DNA of 64,000 nucleotides from Euonymus europaeus (GCA_963580455.1 OY756961.1:16783001-16847000); one strand, 5' to 3'. Shown: positions 24,831-40,000, numbered from the stretch's first letter. Notes: a model not told the origin generated them from the sequence alone. Numbers and translations: made by a program.

Positions 24831-25946
24831 CATGGGGTTAAAGGTCGTCTTTCGGATGACTTGAGCAACTCCGAACAAACAAAGCTTGTCGTTCTAGAAT
24901 TTTCATTGGAATTTTATTTCAAATGTTAGGAGTATTAGTTTCGTAAATTGTTTGGGTGCGAAAAGACCAACTTTCTATCTGAAGTTGGCGTAATCGTTAA
25001 AAGCTCCTCTAAGAAGTGAGTTGGGTAATTCCGAATCATCAAAGTTGTTTACTATACAATTTTTATTGTATTTTTATATTAAATTTTAGGAGAATAGGCT
25101 TGGCAGATCGTTTCGTTGACAAAAAGACCAACTTTCCTTCTTGATAGGACAATAGGGTTAAAAGCTCCTCTTTCGAGAGCCTTGAGCAATTCTCAACCAA
25201 CAAAGCCTGTCGTTCTACACTTTTTATTCATATATTATGTCAAATGTTAAGAGTATTGATTTCGTAGATTATTTTGGTGCCAAACGACCAACTTTCTTTC
25301 CGAAGTAGGCCAAATCGTTAAAAGCTCCTCTTAGAAGAGAGTTGGAAAATTACAAACCATCTAGGTTGTTCGGTGTATATTTTGTATTGTCATTTTATGT
25401 CAAATTTTAAAAGTATGGGCTTCGAAGATTGTTTCGTTGAGAAAAGACCAACTTTCCTTCTTAATTGGACCATGGGGTTAAAGGTCGTCTTTCGGATGAC
25501 TTGACCAACTCCGAACCAACAAAGCTTGTTGTTCTAGACTTGTCATTGGAATTTTATTTCAAATGTTACGAGTATTAGTTTCGCAGATTCTTTGGGTGCG
25601 AGAAGACCAACTTTCTATCCGAAGTAGGCCAAATCGTTGAAAACTCCTCTAAGAAGAGAGTTGGGCAATTCCGAATCATCTAGGTTGTTCGCTGTACAAA
25701 TTTTTATTGTATTTGTTTGTTAAATTTTAGAAGAATAGGCTTCGCAGATCGTTTCGTTGGCAAAATGTCCAATTTACCTTCTTAATTAGACAATAGGGTT
25801 AAAAGCTCCTCTTCCGAGAGGCTTGAGCAATACTCAACCAACAAAGCTTGTCGTTCTATACTTTTCATTGGTATTTTATGTCGAATGTTATGAGTATTAG
25901 TTTCGTAGATTGTTTTGGTGCGAAAAGACCAACTTTCCCTCCGAAG

Positions 25947-26737
25947 TAGGCCAACTAGTTAAAAGCTCGTCTAGGAAGAGAGTTGGGTAATTCCGAATCA
26001 TCCAGGTTGTTCGCTGTACAATTTTTATTGTATTTTTATGTTAAATTTTAGGAGAATAGGCTTCGTTGACAAAAAGAACAACTTTCCTTCTTAATTAGAC
26101 AATAGGGTTAAAAGCTCCTCTTTCGAGAGACTTGAGCAATTCTCAACCAACAAAGCTTGTCGTTCTACAATTTTTATTCATATCTTATGTCAAATAATAC
26201 GAGTATTGGTTTCGTAGATTATTTTGGTGCCAAAGGAACAACTTTCGTTCCAAAGTAGGCCAAATCGTTAAAAGCTCCTCTTAGAAGACATTTGGGAAAT
26301 TATAAACCATCTTGGTTGTTCGGTATATATTTTGTATTGTTATTTTATGTCAAATTTTAGGAGTATGGGCTTCGGAGATTGTTTCGTTGAGAAAAAACCA
26401 ACTTTCCTTCTTAATTGGACCATGGTATAGGTCGTCTTTCGAATGACTTGAGCAATTTTGAACCAACAAAGCTTGTCGTTCTATACTTTTCATTGGTATT
26501 TTATGTTGAATGTTACGAGTATTAGTTTCGTAGATTGTTTTGGTGCGAAAAGACCAACTTTCCTTCCGAAATAGGCCAACTAGTTAAAAGCTCCTCTAAG
26601 AAGAGAGTTGGGTAATTCCGAATCATCCAGGTTGATCGCTGTACAACTTTTATTATATTTTTATGTCAAATTTTAGGAGAATACGCTTTGCAGATCGTTT
26701 CGTTGATAAAAAGACCAACTTTCCTTCTTAATTGGAC
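25947..26737. repeat. Duplicated block, second copy
   Basis: This is the partner of 24,040-24,830, with the same 12-bp and 3-bp deletions at equivalent places. The intervening 24,830-25,947 contains other dimers, including one (about 25,200-25,530) like the last dimer of the 1,282-bp HOR at 44-50 kb. Confidence 0.85.
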
Positions 26738-29700
26738 AATAGGATTAAAAGCACCTCTTTTGAGAGACTTGAGAAATTCTTAACCGACAAAGCTTGTCGT
26801 TCTACACTTTTTATTGGTATATTATGTCAAATGTTATGAGTATTGGTTTTGGAGATTATTTTGGTACCAAAGGACCAACTTTCGTTCCGAAATAGGCCAA
26901 ATCGTTAAAAACTCGTCTAAGAAGAGAGTTGGGTAATTCCGAACCATCCAGGTTGTTCGGTATATATTTGTTATTGTCATTTTATGTCAAATTTTAGGAT
27001 TATGGACTTCGTGGATTGTTTCGTTGAGAAAAGACAAACTTTAATTCTTAATTGGAAAATGGGGTTAAAGGTCGTCTTTCGGATGACTTGAGCAATTCCG
27101 AACCAACAAAGCTCGTCGTTCTAGACTTTTTATTGGCATTTTATGTCAAATGTTACGAGTATTAGCTTCGCAGATTATTTGGGTGCGAAAAGACCAACTT
27201 TCTATTCGAAGTTGGCCAAATCATTAAAAGCTCCTCTAAGAAGAGAGTTGGGTAATTCCGAAACATCTAGGTTGTTCGCTGTAGAAATTTTTACTGTATT
27301 TTTATGCTAAATTTAGGAGAATAGGCTTCGCAAGTCGTTTCGTTGACAAAAAGACAAACTTTCCTTCTTAATTGGACCATGGGGTTAAAAGTCGTCTTTC
27401 GGATGACTTGAGCATTTCCGAACCAATAAAGCTTGTCATTCTATACCTTTCATTGCTATTTTATGTCAAATGTTACGAGTATTAATTTCGCAGATCGTTT
27501 GGGTGCGAAAAGACCGACTTTCCCTTCGAAGTAGGCCAACTAGTTAAAAGCTCCTCTAGGAAGAGAGTTGCGTAATTCCGAATCATCCAGGTTGTTCGCT
27601 GTACAATTTTTATTGTATTTTTATGCTAAATTTAAGGAGAATAGGCTTCGCAGATCGTTTTGTTGACAAAAAGAACAACTTTCCTTCTTAATTGGACAAT
27701 AGGGTTAAAAGCTCCTCTTTCGAGAGACTTGAGCAATTCTCAACCAACAAAGCTTGTCGTTCTACAATTTTTATTCATATATTATGTCAAATAATACGAG
27801 TATTGGTTTCGTAGATTATTTTGGTGCCAAAGGAACAACTTTCGTTCCGAAGTAGGCCAAATCGTTAAAAGCTCCTCTTAGAAGACATTTGGGAAATTAC
27901 AAACCATCTAGGTTGTTCGGTATATATTTTGTATTGTTATTTTATGTCAAATTTTAGGAGTATGGGCTTCGGAGATTGTTTCGTTGAGAAAAAACCAACT
28001 TTCCTTCTTAATTGGACCATGGGGTTATAGGTTTTCTTTCGAATGACTTGAGCAATTTTGAACCAACAAAGCTTGTCGTTCTATACTTTTCATTGGTATT
28101 TTATGTCGAATGTTACGAGTATTAGTTTCGTAGATTGTTTTGGTGCGAAAAGACCAACTTTCCTTCCGAAGTAGGCCAACTAATTAAAAGCTCCTCTAGG
28201 AAGAGAGTTGGATAATTCAGAATCATCCATGTTGTTCGCTGTACAATTTTTATTATATTTTTATGTCAAATTTTAGGAGAATACGCTTTGCAGATCGTTT
28301 CGTTGATAAAAAGACCAACTTTCCTTCTTAATTGGACAATAGGATTAAAAGCACCTCTTTCGAGAGACTTGAGCAATTCTTAACCGACAAAGCTTGTCGT
28401 TCTACACTTTTTATTGGTATATTATGTCAAATGTTATGAGTATAGGTTTTGGAGATTATTTTGGTAACAAAGGACCAACTTTCGTTCCGAAATAGGCCAA
28501 ATCGTTTAAAGCTCGTCTAAGAAGAGAGTCGGGTAATTCCGAACCATCCAGGTTGTTCGGTATATATTTGTTATTGTCATTTTATGTCAAATTTTAGGAT
28601 TATGGGCTTTGTAGATTGATTCGTTGAGAAAAGACAAACTTTAATTCTTAATTGGACAATGGGGTTAAAGGTCGTCTTTCGGATGACTTGAGCAATTCCG
28701 AACCAACAAAGCTCGTCGTTCTAGACTTTTCATTGGCATTTTATGTCAAATGTTACGAGTATTAGCTTCGCAGATTGTTTGGGTACGAAAAGACCAACTT
28801 TCTATCCGAAGTAGGCCAAATCATTAAAAGCTCCTCTAAGAAGAGAGTTGGGTAATTCCGAATCATCTAGGTTGTTCGCTGTACAAATTTTTATTGTATT
28901 TTTATGTTAAATTTTAGGAGAATAGACTTCACAAGTCGTTTCGTTGACAAAAAGACCAACTTTCCTTCTTAATTGGACCATGGGGTTAAAAGTCGTCTTT
29001 CGGATGACTTGAGCATTTCCGAACCAATAAAGCTTGTCTTTCTATACCTTTCATTGCTATTTTATGTCAAATGTTACGAGTATTAGTTTCGCAGATTGTT
29101 TGGGTTCGAAAAGTCCAACTTTCTATCCGAAGTAGGCCAAATCGTTAAAATCTCCTCTAAGAAGAGAGTTGGGTAATTCTGAATCATCCAAGTTGTTCCC
29201 TGTACAATTTTTATTGTATTTTTATGTTAAATTTTAGGAGAATAGGCTTCGCAGATCGTTTCGTTGACAAAAAGACCAACTTTCCTTCTTAATTGGACAA
29301 TGGGGTTAAAAGTCTTCTTTCAAATGACTTGAGCATTTCCGAACCAATAAAGCTTGTCGTTCTATACCTTTCATTGCTATTTTATGTCAAATGTTACGAG
29401 TATTAATTTCGCAGATTGTTTGGGTTCGAAAAGACCAACTTTCTATCCGAAGTAGGCCAAATCGTTAAAATCTCCTCTAAGAAGAGAGTTGGGTAATTCC
29501 GAATCATCCAGGTTGTTCACTGTACAAATTTTTATTGTATTTTTACGTTAAATTTTAGGAGAATGGGCTTCGCAGATCGTTTTGTTGACAAAAAGACCAA
29601 CTTTCCTTCTTAATTGGACCATGGGGCTAAAGGTCGTCTTTCGGATTACTTCAGCAATTTCGAACCAACAAAGCTTGTCGTTCTAGAATTTTCATTGGAA

Positions 29701-29819
29701 TTTTATAGCAAATGTTACGAGTATTAGTTTCGCAGTTTGTTTTTGTACGAAAAGACAAACTTTCTATCCGAAGTAGGCCAAATCGTTAAAATCTCCTCTA
29801 AGAAGAGAGTTGGGTAATT

Positions 29820-30460
29820 CCGAATCATCCAGGTTGTTCCCTGTACAATTTTTTTTGTATTTTTATGTTAAATTTTAGGAGAATAGGCATCGCAGATCGT
29901 TTCGTTGACAAAAAGACCAACTTTCCTTCTTAATTGGACCATGGGGTTAAAGGTCATCTTTCGAATGACTTGAGCAATACCGAACCAACAAAGCTTGTCG
30001 TTCTAGACTTGTCATTGGAATTTTATGTCAAATGTTACGAGTATTAGTTTCGCAGATTCTTTGGGTGCGAGAAGACCAACTTTCTATCCGAAGTAGGCCA
30101 AATTGTTAAAAGCTCCTCTAAGAAGAGAGTTGGATAATTCCGAATCATCCAGGTTGTTCCCTGTACAATTTTTATTGTATTTTTATGTTAAATTTTAGGA
30201 GAATAGGCTTCGCAGATCGTTTCGTTGACAAAAAGACCAACTTTCCTTCTTAATTGGACCATGGGGTTAAAGGTCATCTTTCGGATGACTTGAGCAATAC
30301 CGAACCAACAAAGCTTGTCGTTCTAGACTTGTCATTGGAATTTTATGTTAAATGTTACGAGTATTAGTTTCGCAGATTCTTTGGGTGCGAGAAGACCAAC
30401 TTTCTATCCGAAGTAGGCCAAATCCTTGAAAGCTCCTCTAAGAAGAGAGTTGGATAATTC
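29820..30460. repeat. Freshly duplicated 320-bp dimer
   Basis: Two adjacent dimers (anchors 29,989 and 30,309, spacing 320 bp) are almost identical. They share GTTCCCTGTAC, GGTCATCTTTCG, GCAATACCGAACC and GACTTGTCATTGG, with only a handful of single-base differences. This is a simple tandem dimer duplication, closer than neighbouring dimers usually are. Confidence 0.8.
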
Positions 30461-33400
30461 CGAATCATCCAGGTTGTTCGCTGTACAAATTTTTATTGTA
30501 TTTGTTTGTTAAATTTTAGAAGAATAGGCTTCGCAAATCGTTTCGTTGACAAAAGGTCCAATTTACCTTCTTAATTGGACAATAGGGTTAAAAGCTCCTC
30601 TTTCGAGAGGCTTGAGCAATTCTCAACCAACAAAGCTTGTCGTTCTATACTTTTCATTGGTATTTTATGTCGAATGTTATGAGTATTAGTTTCGTAGATT
30701 GTTTTGGTGCGAAAAGACCAACTTTCCCTCCGAAGTAGGCCAACTAGTTAAAAGCTCCTCTAGGAAGAGAGTTGGGTAATTCCGAATCATCCAGGTTGTT
30801 CGCTGTACAATTTTTATTGTATTTTTATGATAAATTTTAGGAGAATAGGCTTCGCAGATCGTTTCGTTGACAAAAAGAACAACTTTCCTTCTTAATTGGA
30901 CAATAGGGTTAAAAGCTCCTCTTTCGAGAGACTTGAGCAATTCTCAACCAACAAAGCTTGTCGTTCTACAATTTTTATTCATATCTTATGTCAAATAATA
31001 CGAGTATTGGTTTCGTAGATTATTTTGGTGCCAAAGGAACAACTTTCGTTCCGAAGTAGGCCAAATCGTTAAAAGCTCCTCTTAGAAGACATTTGTGAAA
31101 TTATAAACCATCTAGGTTGTTCGATATATATTTTGTATTGTTATTTAATGTCAAATTTTAGGAGTATGGGCTTCAGAGATTGTTTCGTTGAGAAAAAACC
31201 AACTTTCCTTCTTAATTGGACCATGGGGTTATAGGTCGTCTTTCGGATGACTTGAGCAATTTTGAACCAACAAAGCTTGTCGTTCTATACTTTTCATTGG
31301 TATTTTATGTCGAATGTTACGAGTATTAGTTTCGTAGATTGTTTTGGTGCGAAAAGACCAACTTTCCTTCCGAAGTAGGCCAACTATTTAAAAGCTCCTC
31401 TAGGAAGAGAGTTGGGTAATTCCGAATCATCCAGGTTGTTCACTGTACAATTTTTATTATATTTTTATGTCAAATTTTAGGAGAATACGCTTTGCAGATC
31501 GTTTCGTTGATAAAAAGACCAACTTTCCTTCTTAATTGGACAATAGGATTAAAAGCACCTCTTTCGAGAGACTTGAGCAATTCTTAACCGACAAAGCTTG
31601 TCGTTCTACACTTTTTATTGGTATATTATGTCAAATGTTATGAGTATTGGTTTTGGAGATTATTTTGGTAACAAAGGACCAACTTTCGTTCCGAAATAGG
31701 CCAAATCGTTAAAAGCTCGTCTAAGAAGAGAGTTGGGTAATTCCGAACCATCCAGGTTGTTCGGTATATATTTGTTATTGTCATTTTATGTCAAATTTTA
31801 TGATTATGGGCTTTGTAGATTGTTTCGTTGAGAAAAGACAAACATTAATTCTTAATTGGACAATGGGGTTAAAGGTCGTCTTTCGGATGACTTGAGCAAT
31901 TTCGAACCAACAAAGCTCGTCGTTCTAGACTTTTCATTGGCATTTTATGTCAAATGTTACGAGTATTAGCTTCGCAGATTGTTTGGGTACGAAAAGACCA
32001 ACCTTCTATCCGAAGTAGGCCAAATCATTAAAAGCTCCTCTAAGAAGAGAGTTGGGTAATTCCGAATAATCTAGGTTGTTCGCTGTACAAATTTTTATTG
32101 TATTTTTATGTTAAATTTTAGGAGAATAGGCTTCGCAAGTCGTTTCGTTGACAAAAAGACCAACTTTCCTTCTTAATTGGACCATGGGGTTAAAAGTCGT
32201 CTTCCGGATGACTTGAGCATTTCCGAACCAATTAAGCTTGTCTTTCTATACCTTTCATTGCTATTTTATGTCAAATGTTACGAGTATTAGTTTCGCAGAT
32301 TGTTTGGGTTCGAAAAGACCAACTTTCTATCCGAAGTAGGCCAAATCGTTAAAATCTCCTCTAAGAAGAGAGTTGGGTAATTCGGAATCATCCAAGTTGT
32401 TCCCTGTACAATTTTTATTGTATTTTTATGTTAAATTTTAGGAGAATAGGCTTCGCAGATCATTTCGTTGACAAAAAGACCAACTTTCCTTCTTAATTGG
32501 ACCATGTGGTTAAAGGTCGTCTTTCGGATGACTTGAGCAATACCGAACCAACAAAGCTTGTCGTTCTAGACTTGTCATTGGAATTTTATGTCAAATGTTA
32601 CGAGTATTAGTTTCGCAGATTCTTTTGATGCGAGAAGACCAACTTTCTATCCGTAGTAGGCCAAATCGTTAAAAGCTCCTCTAAGAAGAGAGTTGGGTAA
32701 TTCCGAATCATCCAGGTTGTTCGCTGTACAAATTTTTATTGTATTTGTTTGTTAAATTTTAGAAGAATAGGCTTCGCAGATCGTTTCGTTGACAAAATGT
32801 CCAATTTACATTCTTAATTGGACAATAGGGTTAAAAGCTCCTCTTTCGAGAGGCTTGAGCAATTCTCAAACAACAAAGCTTGTCATTCTACATCTTTTAT
32901 TCATATATTATGTTAAATGTTATGAGTATTAGTTTCGTAGATTATTTTGGTGCCAAAGGACCAACTTTTGTTCCGAAGTAGGCCAAATCGTTAAAAGCTC
33001 CTCTTAGAAGAGAGTTGGGAAATTACAAACCATCTAGGTTTTTCGTTGTATATTTTTTACTGTCATTTTATGTCAAATTTTAGGAGTATGGGCTTCGTAG
33101 ATTGTTTCGTTGAGAAAAGACCAACTTTCCTTCTTAATTGGACCATGGGGTTAAAAGTCGTCTTTCAAATGACTTGAGCATTTCCGAACCAATAAAGCTT
33201 GTCGTTCTTTACCTTTCATTGCTATTTTATGTCAAATGTTACGAGTATTAATTTCGCAGATTGTTTGGGTTCGAAAAGACCAACTTTCTATCCGAAGTAG
33301 GCCAAATCGTTAAAATCTCCTCTAAGAAGAGAGTTGGGTAATTCCGAATCATCCAGGTTGTTCACTGTACAAATTTTTATTGTATTTTTACGTTAAATTT

Positions 33401-33833
33401 TAGGAGAATGGGCTTCGCAGATCGTTTTGTTGACAAAAAAACCAACTTTCCTTCTTAATTGGACCATGGGGCTAAAGGTCGTCATTCGGATTACTTCAGC
33501 AATTTCGAACCAACAATGTTTGTCGTTCTAGACTTTTCAATGGAATTTTATGTCAAATGTTATGAGTATTAGTTTCGCAGTTTGTTTTTTTACGAAAAGA
33601 CAAACTTTCTATCCGAAGTAGGCCAAATCGTTAAAATCTCCTCTAAGAAGAGAGTTGGGTAATTCCGAATCATCCAGGTTGTTCCCTGTACAATTTTTAT
33701 TGTATTTTTATTTTAAATTTTATGAGAATAGGCTTCGCAGATCGTTTCGTTGACAAAAAGACCAACTTTCCTTCTTAATTGGACCATGGGGTTAGAGGTC
33801 CTCTTTCGGATGACTTGAGCAATACCGAACCAA

Positions 33834-36800
33834 CAAAGCTTGTCGTTCTAGACTTGTCATTGGATCTTTATGTCAAATGTTACGAGTATTAGTTTCGCAG
33901 ATTCTTTGGGTGCGAGAAGACCAACTTTCTATCCGAAGTAGGCCAAATCGTTAAAAGCTCCTCTAAGAAGAGAGTTGGATAATTACGAATCATCCAGGTT
34001 GTTCCCTGTACAAATTTTTATTGTATTTGTTTGTTAAATTTTAGAAGAATCGGCTTCGCAGATCGTTTCGTTGACAAAAAGACCAATTTACCTTCTTAAT
34101 TGGACAATAGGGTTAAAAGCTCCTCTTTCGAGAGGCTTGAGCAATTCTCAACCAACAAAGTTTGTCGTTCTACACCTTTTATTCATATATTATGTCAAAT
34201 GTTATGAGTATTGGTTTCGTAGATTATTTTGGTGCCAAAGGACCAACTTTTGTTCCGAAGTAGGCCAAATCGTTAAAAGCTCCTCTTAGAAGAGAGTTGG
34301 GAAATTACAAACCATCTAGGTTTTTCGGTGTATATTTTGTACTTTCATTTTATGTCAAATTTTAGGAGTATGGGCTTCGTAGATTGTTTCGTTGAGAAAA
34401 GACTAACTTTCCTTCTTAATTGGACCATGGGGTTAAAGGTCGTTTTTCGGATGACTTGAGCAACTCCGAACAAACAAAGCTTGTCGTTCTAGAATTTTCA
34501 TTGGAATTTTATTTCAAATGTTAGGAGTATTAGTTTCGCATATTGTTTGGGTGCGAAAAGACCAACTTTCTATCTGAAGTTTTCGTAATCGTTAAAAGCT
34601 CCTGTAAGAAGAGAGTTGGCTAATTCCGAATCATCAAGGTTGTTCACTGTACAATTTTTATTGTATTTTTATATTAAATTTTAGGAGAATAGGCTTGGCA
34701 GATCGTTTCGTTGAGAAAAAGACCAACTTTCCTTCTTGATTGGACAATAGGGTTAAAAGCTCCTCTTTCGAGAGCCTTGAGCAATTCTCAACCAACAAAG
34801 CCTGTCGTTCTAAACTTTTCATTGGTATATTATGTCAAATGTTAAGAGTATTGGTTTCTTAGATTATTTTGGTGCCAAACGACCAACTTTCTTTCCGAAG
34901 TAGGCCAAATCGTTAAAAGCTCCTCTTAGAAGAGAGTTGGGTAATTCCGAATCTTCCAGGTTGTTCGCTGTACAATTTTTATTATATTTTTATGTCAAAT
35001 TTTAGGAGAATAGGCTTCGCAGATCGTTTCGTTGACAAAAAGAACAACTTTCCTTCTTAATTGGACAATAGGGTTAAAAGCACCTCTTTCGAGAGACTTG
35101 AGCAATTCTCAACCAACAAAGCTTGTCGTTCTACAATTTTTATTCATATCTTATGTCAAATAATACGAGTATTGGTTTCGTAGATTATTTTGGTGCCAAA
35201 GGAACAACTTTCGTTTCGAAGTAGACCAAATCGTTAAAAGCTCCTCTTAGAAGACATTTGGGAAATTATAAACCATCTAGGTTGTTCGGTATATATTTTG
35301 TATTGTTATTTTATGTCAAATTTTAGGAGTATGGGCCTCGGAGATTGTTTCGTTGAGAAAAAACCAACTTTCCTTCTTAATTGGACCATGGGGTTATAGG
35401 TCGTCTTTCGGATGACTTGAGCAATTTTGAACCAACAAAGCTTGTCGTTCTATACTTTTCATTGGTATTTTATGTCGAATGTTACGAGTATTAGTTTCGT
35501 AGATTGTTTTGGTGCGAAAAGACACACTTTCCTTCTGAAGTAGGCCAACTAGTTAAAAGCTCCTCTAGGAAGAGAGTTGGGTAATTCCGAATCATCCAGG
35601 TTGTTCACTGTACAATTTTTATTATATTTTTATGTCAAATTTTAGGAGAATACGCTTTGCAGATCGTTTCGTTGATAAAAAGACCAACTTTCCTTCTTAA
35701 TTGGACAATAGGATTAAAAGCACCTCTTTCGAGAGACTTGAGCAATTCTTAACCGACAAAGCTTGTCGTTCTACACTTTTTATTGGTATATTATGTCAAA
35801 TGTTATGAGTATTGGTTTTGGAGATTATTTTGGTACCAAAGGACCAACTTTCGTTCGGAAATAGGCCAAATCGTTGAAAACTCGTCTAAGAAGAGAGTTG
35901 GGTAATTCCGAACCATCCAGGTTGTTCGGTATATATTTGTTATTGTCATTTATGTCAAATTTTAGGATTATGGGCTTCGTAGATTGTTTCGTTGAGAAAA
36001 GACAAACTTTAATTCTTAATTGGAAAATGGGGTTAAAGGTCGTCTTTCCGATGACTTGAGCAATTCCGAACCAACAAAGCTCATCGTTCTAGACTTTTTA
36101 TTGGCATTTTATGTCAAATGTTACGAGTATTAGCTTCGCAGATTGTTTGGGTGCGAAAAGACCAACTTTCTATCCGAAGTAGGCCAAATCATTAAAAGCT
36201 CCTCTAAGAAGAGAGTTGGGTAATTCCGAATCATCTGGGTTGTTCGCTGTACAAATTTTTATTGTATTTTTATGTTGAATTTTAGGAGAACAGGCTTCGC
36301 AAGTCGTTTCGTTGACAAAAAGACCAACTTTCCTTCTTAATTGGACCATGGGGTTAAAAGTCGTCTTTCGGATGACTTGAGCATTTTCGAACCAATAAAG
36401 CTTGTCGTTCTATACCTTTCATTGCTATTTTATGTCAAATGTTACGAGTATTAATTTCGCAGATTGTTTGGGTTCGAAAAGACAACCTTTCTATCCGAGG
36501 TATGCCAAATCGTTAAAATCTCCTCTAAGAAGAGAGTTGGGTAATTCCGAATCATCCAGGTTGTTCACTGTACAAATTTTTATTGTATTTGTACGTTAAA
36601 TTTTAGGAGAATGGGTTCGCAGATCGTTTTGTTGACAAAAAGACCAACTTTCCTTCTTAATTGGACCATGGGGTTAAAGGTCGTCTTTCGGATTACTTGA
36701 GCAATTTCGAACCAACAAAGCTTGTCGTTCTATACTTTCATTGGAATTTTATGTCAAATGTTAAGAGTATTAGTTTCGCAGTTTGTTTTGGTACGAAAAG

Positions 36801-37034
36801 ACAAACTTTCTATCCGTAGTAGGCCAAATCGTTAAAATCTCCTCTAAGAAGAGAGCTGGGTAATTCCGAATCATCCAGGTTGTTCCCTGTACAATTTTTA
36901 TTGTATTTTTATGTTAAATTTTAGGAGAATAGGCTTCGCAGATCGTTTCGTTGACAAAAAGACTAACTTTCCTTCTTAATTGGACCATGGGGTTAAAGGT
37001 CATCTTTCGGATGACTTGAGCAATACCGAACCAA
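33834..37034. repeat. 3,201-bp HOR, copy 1 (ten dimers)
   Basis: Anchors of the same subtype (GCAATACCGAACCAAC, then a GACTTGTCATTGG A unit) lie at 33,834, 37,035 and 40,236, exactly 3,201 bp apart. Internal markers keep this offset: CGTTTTTCGG at 34,441 and 37,642, TCTGAAGTTTTCG, the TACACCTTTTATTC A unit and the GTTCGGTATATATTTG B unit. Identity with copy 2 looks very high, with scattered single-base changes and one-base indels. Confidence 0.88.
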
Positions 37035-40000
37035 CAAAGCTTGTCGTTCTAGACTTGTCATTGGAATTTTATGTCAAATGTTACGAGTATTAGTTTCGCA
37101 GATTCTTTGGGTGCGAGAAGACCAACTTTCTATCCGAAGTAGGCCAAATCGTTAAAAGCTCCTCTAAGAAGAGAGTTGGATAATTCCGAATCATCCAGGT
37201 TGTTCCCTGTACAAATTTTTATTGTATTTGTTTGTTAAATTTTAGAAGAATCGGCTTCGCAGATCGTTTCGTTGACAGAAAGACCAATTTACCTTCTTAA
37301 TTGGACAATAGGGTTAAAAGCTCCTCTTTCGAGAGGCTTGAGCAATTCTCAACCAACAAAGTTTGTCGTTCTACACCTTTTATTCATATATTATGTCAAA
37401 TGTTATGAGTATTGGTTTCGTAGATTATTTTGGTGCCAAAGGACCAACTTTTGTTCCGAAGTAGGCCAAATCGTTAAAAGCTCCTCTTAGAAGAGAGTTG
37501 GGAAATTACAAACCATCTAGGTTTTTCGGTGTATATTTTGTACTTTCATTTTATGTCAAATTTTAGAAGTATGGGCTTCGTAGATTGTTTCGTTGAGAAA
37601 AGACTAACTTTCCTTCTTAATTGGACCATGGGGTTAAAGGTCGTTTTTCGGATGACTTGAGCAACTCCGAACAAACAAAGCTTGTCGTTCTAGAATTTTC
37701 ATTGGAATTTTATTTCAAATGTTAGGAGTATTAGTTTCGCATATTGTTTGGGTGCGAAAAGACCAACTTTCTATCTGAAGTTTTCGTAATCGTTAAAAGC
37801 TCCTGTAAGAAGAGAGTTGGCTAATTCCGAATCATCAAGGTTGTTCACTGTACAATTTTTATTGTATTTTTATATTAAATTTTAGGAGAATAGGCTTGGC
37901 AGATCGTTTCGTTGAGAAAAAGACCAACTTTCCTTCTTGATTGGACAATAGGGTTAAAAGCTCCTCTTTCGAGAGCCTTGAGCAATTCTCAACCAACAAA
38001 GCCTGTCGTTCTAAACTTTTCATTGGTATATTATGTCAAATGTTAAGAGTATTGGTTTCTTAGATTATTTTGGTGCCAAACGACCAACTTTCTTTCCGAA
38101 GTAGGCCAAATCGTTAAAAGCTCCTCTTAGAAGAGAGTTGGGTAATTCCGAATCATCCAGGTTGTTCGCTGTACAATTTTTATTGTATTTTTATGTCAAA
38201 TTTTAGGAGAATAGCCTTCGCAGATCGTTTCGTTGACAAAAAGAACAACTTTCCTTCTTAATTGGACAATAGGGTTAAAAGCACCTCTTTCGAGAGACTT
38301 GAGCAATTCTCAACCAACAAACTTGTCGTTCTACAATTTTTATTCATATCTTATGTCAAATAATACGAGTATTGGTTTCGTAGATTATTTTGGTGCCAAA
38401 GGAACAACTTTCGTTTCGAAGTAGACCAAATCGTTAAAAGCTCCTCTTAGAAGACATTTGGGAAATTATAAACCATCTAGGTTGTTCGGTATATATTTTG
38501 TATTGTTATTTTATGTCAAATTTTAGGAGTATGGGCCTCGGAGATTGTTTCGTTGAGAAAAAACCTACTTTCCTTCTTAATTGGACCATGGGGTTATAGG
38601 TCGTCTTTCGGATGACTTGAGCAATTTTGAACCAACAAAGCTTGTCGTTCTATACTTTTCATTGGTATTTTATGTCGAATGTTACGAGTATTAGTTTCGT
38701 AGATTGTTTTGGTGCGAAAAGACCCACTTTCCTTCTGAAGTAGGCCAACTAGTTAAAAGCTCCTCCAGGAAGAGAGTTGGGTAATTCCGAATCATCCAGG
38801 TTGTTCGCTGTACAATTTTTATTATATTTTTATGTCAAATTTTAGGAGAATACGCTTTGCAGATCGTTTCGTTGATAAAAACACCAACTTTCTTTCTTAA
38901 TTGGACAATAGGATTAAAAACACCTCTTTCGAGAGACTTGAGCAATTCTTAACCGACAAAGCTTGTCGTTCTACACTTTTTATTGGTATATTATGTCAAA
39001 TGTTATGAGTATTGGTTTTGGAGATTATTTTGGTACCAAAGGACCAACTTTCGTTCGGAAATAGGCCAAATCGTTGAAAACTCGTCTAAGAAGAGAGTTG
39101 GGTAATTCCGAACCATCCAGGTTGTTCGGTATATATTTGTTATTGTCATTTTATGTCAAATTTTAGGATTATGGGCTTCGTAGATTGTTTCGTTGAGAAA
39201 AGACAAACTTTAATTCTTAATTGGAAAATGGGGTTAAAGGTCGTCTTTCCGATGACTTGAGCAATTCCGAACCAACAAAGCTCATCGTTCTAGACTTTTT
39301 ATTGGCATTTTATGTCAAATGTTACGAGTATTAGCTTCGCAGATTGTTTGGGTGCGAAAAGACCAACTTTCTATCCGAAGTAGGCCAAATCATTGAAAGC
39401 TCCTCTAAGAAGAGAGTTGGGTAATTCCGAATCATCTGGGTTGTTCGCTGTACAAATTTTTATTGTATTTTTATGTTAAATTTTAGGAGAACAGGCTTCG
39501 CAAGTCGTTTCGTTGACAAAAAGACCAACTTTCCTTCTTAATTGGACCATGGGGTTAAAAGTCGTCTTTCGGATGACTTGAGCATTTCCGAACCAATAAA
39601 GCTTGTCGTTCTATACCTTTCATTGCTATTTTATGTCAAATGTTACGAGTATTAATTTCGCAGATTGTTTGGGTTCGAAAAGACAACCTTTCTATCCGAG
39701 GTATGCCAAATCGTTAAAATCTCCTCTAAGAAGAGAGTTGGGTAATTCCGAATCATCCAGGTTGTTCACTGTACAAATTTTTATTGTATTTGTACGTTAA
39801 ATTTTAGGAGAATGGGTTCGCAGATCGTTTTGTTGACAAAAAGACCAACTTTCCTTCTTAATTGGACCATGGGGTTAAAGGTCGTCTTTCGGATTACTTG
39901 AGCAATTTCGAACCAACAAAGCTTGTCGTTCTATACTTTCATTGGAATTTTATGTCAAATCTTAAGAGTATTAGTTTCGCAGTTTGTTTTGGTACGAAAA

